64,000 nt of DNA, from positions 75,442-139,441 of the forward strand of contig JBBFLV010000007.1 in assembly GCA_037478835.1 (NCBI GenBank), written 5' to 3'. Shown piece after piece: positions 59,634-64,000 of the stretch. The notes beneath the pieces were generated by a model. That model had not been told where the DNA came from and did not search any database. It saw only the letters and a program-made list of their open reading frames with translations. How positions within the stretch are numbered: position 1 is the first letter of the stretch; each line of letters starts with the position of its first letter. Made by a program: the position numbers and the translations under genes. This DNA is from 630D-37 sp037478835 (lineage in GTDB: Bacteria > Chloroflexota > Anaerolineae > Anaerolineales > Villigracilaceae).

Positions 59634-60383
59634 TCACTCGGTAACATATACGCCATCGGTCGCTTCGGTCTTTTCCTCTGCTTCCGGGAGCACTTCGCCT
59701 TTATAAATCCAGACCTTGATGCCGATCTGGCCATAGGTGGTGTTCGCCTCGGCACGGGCATAATCGATCTTGGAGCGCAGGGTCTGCAACGGAACTCGGC
59801 CCTCGCGCAGCCAGACGGTGCGCGCCATTTCGGCACCGGCCAAGCGACCGGCCACTTCGATCTTGATCCCTTGGGCCCCTTCGCGCATCGCCTGCTGAAT
59901 CGCCCGCTTCATCGCACGGCGATAGGCAATACGGCGCTCCAGCTGGTCGGCAATGTTCTGCGCCACCAGGATCGCTTCCAAATCGGGCTTCTGCACTTCT
60001 TTGACCTCCAGGTCCACCTTCTTGCCGACGAGGGATTCCAGTGCCTGGCGGATCTTCTTGATGCCTTCCCCTTTGCGCCCGATGAGCACGCCGGGTTTTG
60101 CCGTGTGCAGGATCACATGCACCTTGCCGGGATACCGTTCGACTTCTACGCGCGCGATGCCCGCCTTACCATCACGCACCGCCTCCGGAAGTTCCTGACG
60201 ATACTTGAGCGTCTTCAGGTCGGCCGCCGTGCCTCCCTTGGAGACGGGGCCGAAGAACAGGTTGCGGATGGCAAAATCCTGTTGCAATTGTTCGCGATAC
60301 TGAGCGCCTTCTGCAAACCAACGGCCTTGCCAGGTCTCGTGAATGCCCAGGCGCATACCAATCGGGTGAACTTTACGTCCCAT
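59634..60383 (-). CDS. rpsC: Ribosomal protein uS3
   Basis: A 249-residue protein. MGRKVHPIGMRLGIHETW opens it; the KH domain has GVLIGRKGEGIKKIRQAL and the C-terminal domain RRAMKRAIQQAMREGAQGIKIEVAGRL. The start at 60383 is set by this sequence; the longer frame overlaps rplV. Confidence 0.98.
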   Translation of the reverse strand: MGRKVHPIGMRLGIHETWQGRWFAEGAQYREQLQQDFAIRNLFFGPVSKGGTAADLKTLKYRQELPEAVRDGKAGIARVEVERYPGKVHVILHTAKPGVLIGRKGEGIKKIRQALESLVGKKVDLEVKEVQKPDLEAILVAQNIADQLERRIAYRRAMKRAIQQAMREGAQGIKIEVAGRLAGAEMARTVWLREGRVPLQTLRSKIDYARAEANTTYGQIGIKVWIYKGEVLPEAEEKTEATDGVYVTE

Positions 60384-60405
60384 AACTTCTCCTTCGTCCT
60401 TTCGG

Positions 60406-60744
60406 CTAGGCTTCGCGTTCGCGCAGAATGACGGTAACGTGGGAGGTACGGCGCAGAATGGGCTTAAATCGCCCACGCGCCCCAAAACGACGCCACTTGC
60501 GGGTAGGACCCTCATCGGCAAAGATGCTGGCGACATAGAGATCATCACGGCTCAAACCGAAGTTCTCTTCGGCGTTCGCCACCGCCGAGGCCAGCAGTTT
60601 GTACAATGGGCGCGCTGCCCGCTTGTTGGTCAGGCGCAGGATTTCTAGCGCCTCATTGGCATTTTTCCCACGCACCAGGTCTACCACCAGACGTACTTTC
60701 TGCGCCGAGATCGGCAGGTAACTTAATCGAGCACGGACATCCAT
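60406..60744 (-). CDS. rplV: Ribosomal protein uL22
   Basis: A 112-residue protein lining the exit tunnel. LPISAQKVRLVVDLVRGK, LLASAVANAEENFGL and the beta-hairpin loop near residues 75-95 (DEGPTRKWRRFGARGR) are typical. Confidence 0.98.
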   Translation of the reverse strand: MDVRARLSYLPISAQKVRLVVDLVRGKNANEALEILRLTNKRAARPLYKLLASAVANAEENFGLSRDDLYVASIFADEGPTRKWRRFGARGRFKPILRRTSHVTVILREREA

Positions 60745-60755
60745 AAGGCACTCTC

Positions 60756-61025
60756 CTACGCCTTCTTCTCGGCCACATGCCCGCGGAACGTGCGGGTGGG
60801 GGCAAATTCGCCCAGGCGATGCCCGACCATGTTCTCGGTGATGTAAATCGGAACATGGCGACGGCCATCATGCACGGCAATCGTGTGGCCGATCATTTCG
60901 GGATAAATCACGCTGGCCCGGCTCCAGGTGCGAATGACTTTCTTTTCGCCCCTCAAATTCATCTCGCGGATGCGTTTGAGGAGCTTCGGATCGACAAATG
61001 GGCCTTTTTTCAATGAACGAGACAT
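60756..61025 (-). CDS. rpsS: Ribosomal protein uS19
   Basis: An 89-residue head protein. SRSLKKGPFVDPKLLKRI, TWSRASVIYPEMIGHTIAVHDGR and the GEFAPTRTFRGH stretch are diagnostic. Confidence 0.98.
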   Translation of the reverse strand: MSRSLKKGPFVDPKLLKRIREMNLRGEKKVIRTWSRASVIYPEMIGHTIAVHDGRRHVPIYITENMVGHRLGEFAPTRTFRGHVAEKKA

Positions 61026-61046
61026 ATCTGCCTGCTTCCTCCGTTA

Positions 61047-61880
61047 TCAGCCGGTTTTGCTACGCCGACGTACAATGTACTTGCTCGTTTTCTTGTTACG
61101 GCGGGTTTTGTATCCCAACGCGGGCTTGCCCCACGGGGTGCGCGGACCGGGTTTACCGATCGGCTGACGACCCTCACCACCACCATGCGGGTGATCGCGC
61201 GGGGTCATGGCCGAACCACGCACCGTCGGGCGAATGCCCAGATGTCGTTTGCGACCGGCTTTGCCGAGCTTGATGTTGCTGTGATCCAGATTGCCGACAA
61301 CGCCGATCGTGGCATAGCAGGATTGGTGAATCAGGCGCACCTCGCCCGAAGGCAGACGCACCTGAGCGTAATCGCCTTCTTTGGCCAGCAATTGCGCGGC
61401 GCCGCCGGCGGCACGCACCAGCTGCCCACCACGTCCGGGATAGAGTTCGATGTTGTGAACCATCGTACCCACCGGAATATTGGCAATCGGCATGGCATTG
61501 CCGGGGCGGATCTCCGCATTCGGCCCGGAAACGACGGTGTCACCGACCTTCAGTTCCAGCGGAGCGATGATATAACGCTTTTCACCATCCGCGTAATGCA
61601 GCAAGGCCAAGCGAGCCGTGCGATTGGGATCGTATTCGATAGCCGCCACACGCGCCGGAATGCCGTGTTTATCGCGCTTGAAATCCACAATGCGCAGATG
61701 GCGACGATGACCACCGCCACGATGACGTACGGTCACACGTCCGTACACGTTGCGCCCACCGCTCTTGCGCAAGGGCACAATCAAGGAACGCTCCGGCTCC
61801 GTCTTGGTGATCTCTTCAAACAGGTAGCCGGTCATACCGCGTTGACCGGGAGTAACAGGTTTATATTTCTTAACAGCCAT
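61047..61880 (-). CDS. rplB: Ribosomal protein uL2
   Basis: A 277-residue protein needed for peptidyl transfer. KPVTPGQRGMTGYLFEEITKTEPERSL, then GRVTVRHRGGGHRRHLRIVDFKRDK, and the MTPRDHPHGGGEG loop near the peptidyl-transferase centre are conserved. Confidence 0.98.
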   Translation of the reverse strand: MAVKKYKPVTPGQRGMTGYLFEEITKTEPERSLIVPLRKSGGRNVYGRVTVRHRGGGHRRHLRIVDFKRDKHGIPARVAAIEYDPNRTARLALLHYADGEKRYIIAPLELKVGDTVVSGPNAEIRPGNAMPIANIPVGTMVHNIELYPGRGGQLVRAAGGAAQLLAKEGDYAQVRLPSGEVRLIHQSCYATIGVVGNLDHSNIKLGKAGRKRHLGIRPTVRGSAMTPRDHPHGGGEGRQPIGKPGPRTPWGKPALGYKTRRNKKTSKYIVRRRSKTG

Positions 61881-61882
61881 TC

Positions 61883-62182
61883 CTACACCCCTTCCATAAA
61901 CTCCAGGGTTTGACCTTCCGCCAGCGTGACGATGGCCTTCTTATAACCCGGACGACGGACAAGAACGCGGCGGCTACGGGCACGGCGGCTGCGTTTGGCA
62001 GGCACGTTGATAATGTTTACCTTCACCACATCCACATCGAACAGCGTTTCGACCGCGTCCTTCACCAGCGTACGGGTGGCATCCTCGCTGACTTCAAAGA
62101 CGTATTGGTTCAGTCTGCCTTTTTGATAATTGGTCTTCTCCGTCACCAGCGGGCGGCGCAAGACTTCATAAATCGTCGTCAT
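61883..62182 (-). CDS. rplW: Ribosomal protein uL23
   Basis: A 99-residue exit-tunnel protein and docking site for trigger factor and SRP. YEVLRRPLVTEKTNYQ, YVFEVSEDATRTLVKDAVETLFDV are diagnostic. Confidence 0.98.
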   Translation of the reverse strand: MTTIYEVLRRPLVTEKTNYQKGRLNQYVFEVSEDATRTLVKDAVETLFDVDVVKVNIINVPAKRSRRARSRRVLVRRPGYKKAIVTLAEGQTLEFMEGV

Positions 62183-62192
62183 ACTTCACCTC

Positions 62193-62822
62193 TCATCCCA
62201 GATGAGCCGCCAGAACATCCAGCGTCTGCAGCGGCATGAGCACTTTCTCAAAACCAAGCAGGTCGCGGATGTTGAGATAGGAGGCCAGCAGCACTTTGGT
62301 ATCCGGCAGGTTATTGGCCGCGCGCATGACCATCTCATACGTCGCATCTTTTTGTGGCATGAGAATCAAAGCGCTGGCATCGCCGACCAGGTTACGCAGC
62401 GCCTCGGCCATCAGGCGCGTCTTGGGCTGGCTCAGGTTCAAATCCTCGACAACCACGATTCCCGATTCAGCCGCTTTGGCCGAAAGTGCGGAACGCAGGG
62501 CGGCGCGACGCATCTTCTTGGGCATGCGCTGCTCGTAGCTGCGTGGATGCGGGGTGTGCACTTTGCCACCACCCACCCATTGCGGAGCACGGATCGAACC
62601 CTGGCGGGCGCGCCCCGTCCCTTTCTGACGCCACGGCTTCCGACCACCGCCGGAGACCTCGGCCCGCGTTTTGGTATCATGCGTCCCCAGGCGAGCATTC
62701 GCCATTTGGCGCACATAAGCCTGATGCATCAGGTCCACACGGATCGGCGCTTCAAAGATCGCCGCCGGCAATTCCACCTGACGCACAACGTTTCCTTGTA
62801 GGTTAAGAACATCCACAATCAT
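62193..62822 (-). CDS. rplD: Ribosomal protein uL4
   Basis: A 209-residue protein, the usual S10-operon autoregulator in gamma-proteobacteria. TKTRAEVSGGGRKPWRQKGTGRARQGSIRAPQW is the tunnel loop; the C-terminal DLLGFEKVLMPLQTLDVL is typical. Confidence 0.98.
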   Translation of the reverse strand: MIVDVLNLQGNVVRQVELPAAIFEAPIRVDLMHQAYVRQMANARLGTHDTKTRAEVSGGGRKPWRQKGTGRARQGSIRAPQWVGGGKVHTPHPRSYEQRMPKKMRRAALRSALSAKAAESGIVVVEDLNLSQPKTRLMAEALRNLVGDASALILMPQKDATYEMVMRAANNLPDTKVLLASYLNIRDLLGFEKVLMPLQTLDVLAAHLG

Positions 62823-62841
62823 CGCTCGTGCACTCCTGGCG

Positions 62842-63471
62842 CTACTGCTTGCGCGCCTCTTTGATCAGGATCAGGCCACCTTTGGGCCCCGGCACTGCAC
62901 CGCGCACACCGATCAGATTGCGCTCCGGGTCCACCAGCACCACCTTCAGGTTCTGGACGGTCACGCGTTCCGCACCCATATGGCCGGGACGGCGCGAGCC
63001 TTTGTAGACGCGTCCGGGATCGGTGTTGGAGGAGTTCGAACCGGGTGCGCGCCAGCGATCCGATTGGCCATGCGTTTTCGGACCGCCTGCGAAATGATGT
63101 CGCTTCACGCCACCTTGAAAGCCCTTCCCCTTGCTGGTGCCCACGACATCCACACGCTCACCAACGGAGAAGACATCCACGGTGACCTTATCGCCGACCG
63201 AAACTTGCGGCTCCTTGACGCGGAATTCGCGCAGGTAACGCAAGGGAGGCAGGTTGGCGGCCTTCAAGTGCCCCAATTCGCCGGAAGTAAGGCGTTTGGG
63301 GTTAACCTCAGCAAACCCAAGCTGCACGGCGGAGTAACCATCTTTCTCCGGCCGGCGCACTTGGGTTACATAGCATGGCCCAGCCTCGATGAGCGTGACG
63401 GGCACAGCCACACCACGTTCATCGAAGATCTGGGTCATGCCGATCTTCTTGCCAATCAGCCCTTTGATCAT
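62842..63471 (-). CDS. rplC: Ribosomal protein uL3
   Basis: A 209-residue protein close to the peptidyl-transferase centre. MIKGLIGKKIGMTQIFDERG, the GKGFQGGVKRHHFAGGPKTHGQSDRWRAPGS stretch (with a modification-prone loop) and GHMGAERVTVQNLKV are diagnostic. It is preceded by a 157-nt structured leader separating it from rpsJ. Confidence 0.98.
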   Translation of the reverse strand: MIKGLIGKKIGMTQIFDERGVAVPVTLIEAGPCYVTQVRRPEKDGYSAVQLGFAEVNPKRLTSGELGHLKAANLPPLRYLREFRVKEPQVSVGDKVTVDVFSVGERVDVVGTSKGKGFQGGVKRHHFAGGPKTHGQSDRWRAPGSNSSNTDPGRVYKGSRRPGHMGAERVTVQNLKVVLVDPERNLIGVRGAVPGPKGGLILIKEARKQ

Positions 63472-63628
63472 TCCGTTTTCTCCTTCTACAAAAGATTAAT
63501 ATTTTGTGGAGACTGTCAACCGGGGCTTCGGTTGCATCATCTCCGCACAGGGCAGTCAAGCAGCCGGCTGAGACGCTCTCTCGGTCACAGACACAGGCCG
63601 TTCTTGCCCTGTGTTGAAAAGACAAAGT
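63472..63628 (-). promoter_or_regulatory. Structured leader between rpsJ and rplC
   Basis: Minus-strand order: hairpin CACAGG-N10-CCTGTG (63592-63613); a nested hairpin with outer stem GGAGA/TCTCC (63508-63512 with 63540-63544) and inner stem CAACCG/CGGTTG (63517-63522 with 63529-63534); hairpin ACAAAA-N8-TTTTGT (63488-63507) next to the ribosome site AAGGAG. A TTGACA with TAATCT 15 nt on is a weak promoter candidate. No known r-protein leader class is recognised. Confidence 0.6.
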
Positions 63629-63937
63629 TTAGAGTTTGATCTCGATATCCACACCCGCCGGCAGGTTCAGACGCATGAGCATATCAATCGTCTTGGAATC
63701 TGGATCGAGGACGTCGATCAGCCGGTTGTGGGTGCGAATTTCAAAGTGCTCGTGCGAATCCTTATCGATAAAAGTCGAGCGCCGAATTGTAAACCGTTCT
63801 ACGTTTGTTGGCAAGGGTACAGGCCCTACCACACGCGCTCCAGAGCGTTCTGCCGTCTCGACAATGCGTCGAGCGGACTGATCGAGAATACGATGATCAT
63901 ACGCCTTAAGGCGGATGCGAATGCGTTGCTTGGTCAT
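63629..63937 (-). CDS. rpsJ: Ribosomal protein uS10
   Basis: A 102-residue protein, also the NusG partner of antitermination. QRIRIRLKAYDHRILDQSA, VVGPVPLPTNVERFTI and FEIRTHNRLIDVLDP are diagnostic. It starts 7 nt after tuf. Confidence 0.98.
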   Translation of the reverse strand: MTKQRIRIRLKAYDHRILDQSARRIVETAERSGARVVGPVPLPTNVERFTIRRSTFIDKDSHEHFEIRTHNRLIDVLDPDSKTIDMLMRLNLPAGVDIEIKL

Positions 63938-63944
63938 AGGTCGC

Positions 63945-64000
63945 CTACTCTAGAATCTTGGTGATCACGCCGGCGCCGACGGTCAGACCGCCTTCGCGAA
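63945..64000 (-). CDS. tuf: Elongation factor Tu (3' end only)
   Basis: The last 18 codons read REGGLTVGAGVITKILE and stop; this is the invariant C-terminus of EF-Tu. The rest lies beyond the right edge. It places tuf directly upstream of the S10 operon, as in many bacteria. Confidence 0.9.
   Translation of the reverse strand, partial: REGGLTVGAGVITKILE

Overview
The window looks like the chromosome of a thermophilic or thermotolerant member of the Chloroflexota, most like the Anaerolineae. This is an inference from gene content, not from a database match. The pointers are a family 57 glycoside hydrolase, a family 5 uracil-DNA glycosylase, Thr-Pro-rich linkers in surface proteins, a eukaryote-like kinase with a beta-propeller sensor, large multi-GAF histidine kinases, and moderately high GC. 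There are no rRNAs, no CRISPR array and no intact mobile element. One tRNA (Val, anticodon UAC) is present.

Layout. 1-4959 (+) is the end of an alpha-glucan use cluster: the tail of a MalG-like permease, a secreted GH57 lipoprotein and a GH13 alpha-glycosidase. 4989-9313 holds small housekeeping and accessory genes: an NTF2-like protein, a transposase remnant, DUF2905, an RluE-type pseudouridine synthase, a BMP lipoprotein, a MOSC protein and an MFS carrier. trmD follows. 10800-22137 (-) is a signalling block: a transglutaminase-like membrane protein, a class III adenylate cyclase with GAF and PAS sensors, gyrB, a very large hybrid-sensor histidine kinase and a FIST sensor. 22291-29504 carries a PAP2 phosphatase, a Ser/Thr kinase, efp, tRNA-Val, an SDR protein, udgB and a second MFS carrier. 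30070-33993 carries dnaA, a membrane-anchored parvulin and the rpsF-ssb-rpsR operon. 34137-39981 (-) has a cation-efflux-like membrane protein and a BMP-type (nucleoside) ABC importer, in which one permease is fused to the double ATPase.

40142-64000 is one long leftward run. It starts with the end of tuf, then rpsJ, the S10-spc-alpha ribosomal clusters with secY, adk, map and rpoA, then truA, rplM, rpsI and mazG. After that come the F1 ATP synthase genes atpA-G-D-C, with their own sigma-A-like promoter, and mreB. The Fo genes, atpH and infA are not where they are usually found.

How the genes fit together. The left end imports and breaks down starch-type polymers. The signalling block likely senses envelope or intracellular state. 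The right half is the growth machinery: translation, protein export, ATP synthesis and cell shape. The most unusual items are the permease-ATPase fusion, the F1-only atp operon with an insertion in the alpha subunit, a structured 157-nt leader between rpsJ and rplC, and a perfect anti-Shine-Dalgarno complement in the leader of the nucleoside-binding lipoprotein gene.
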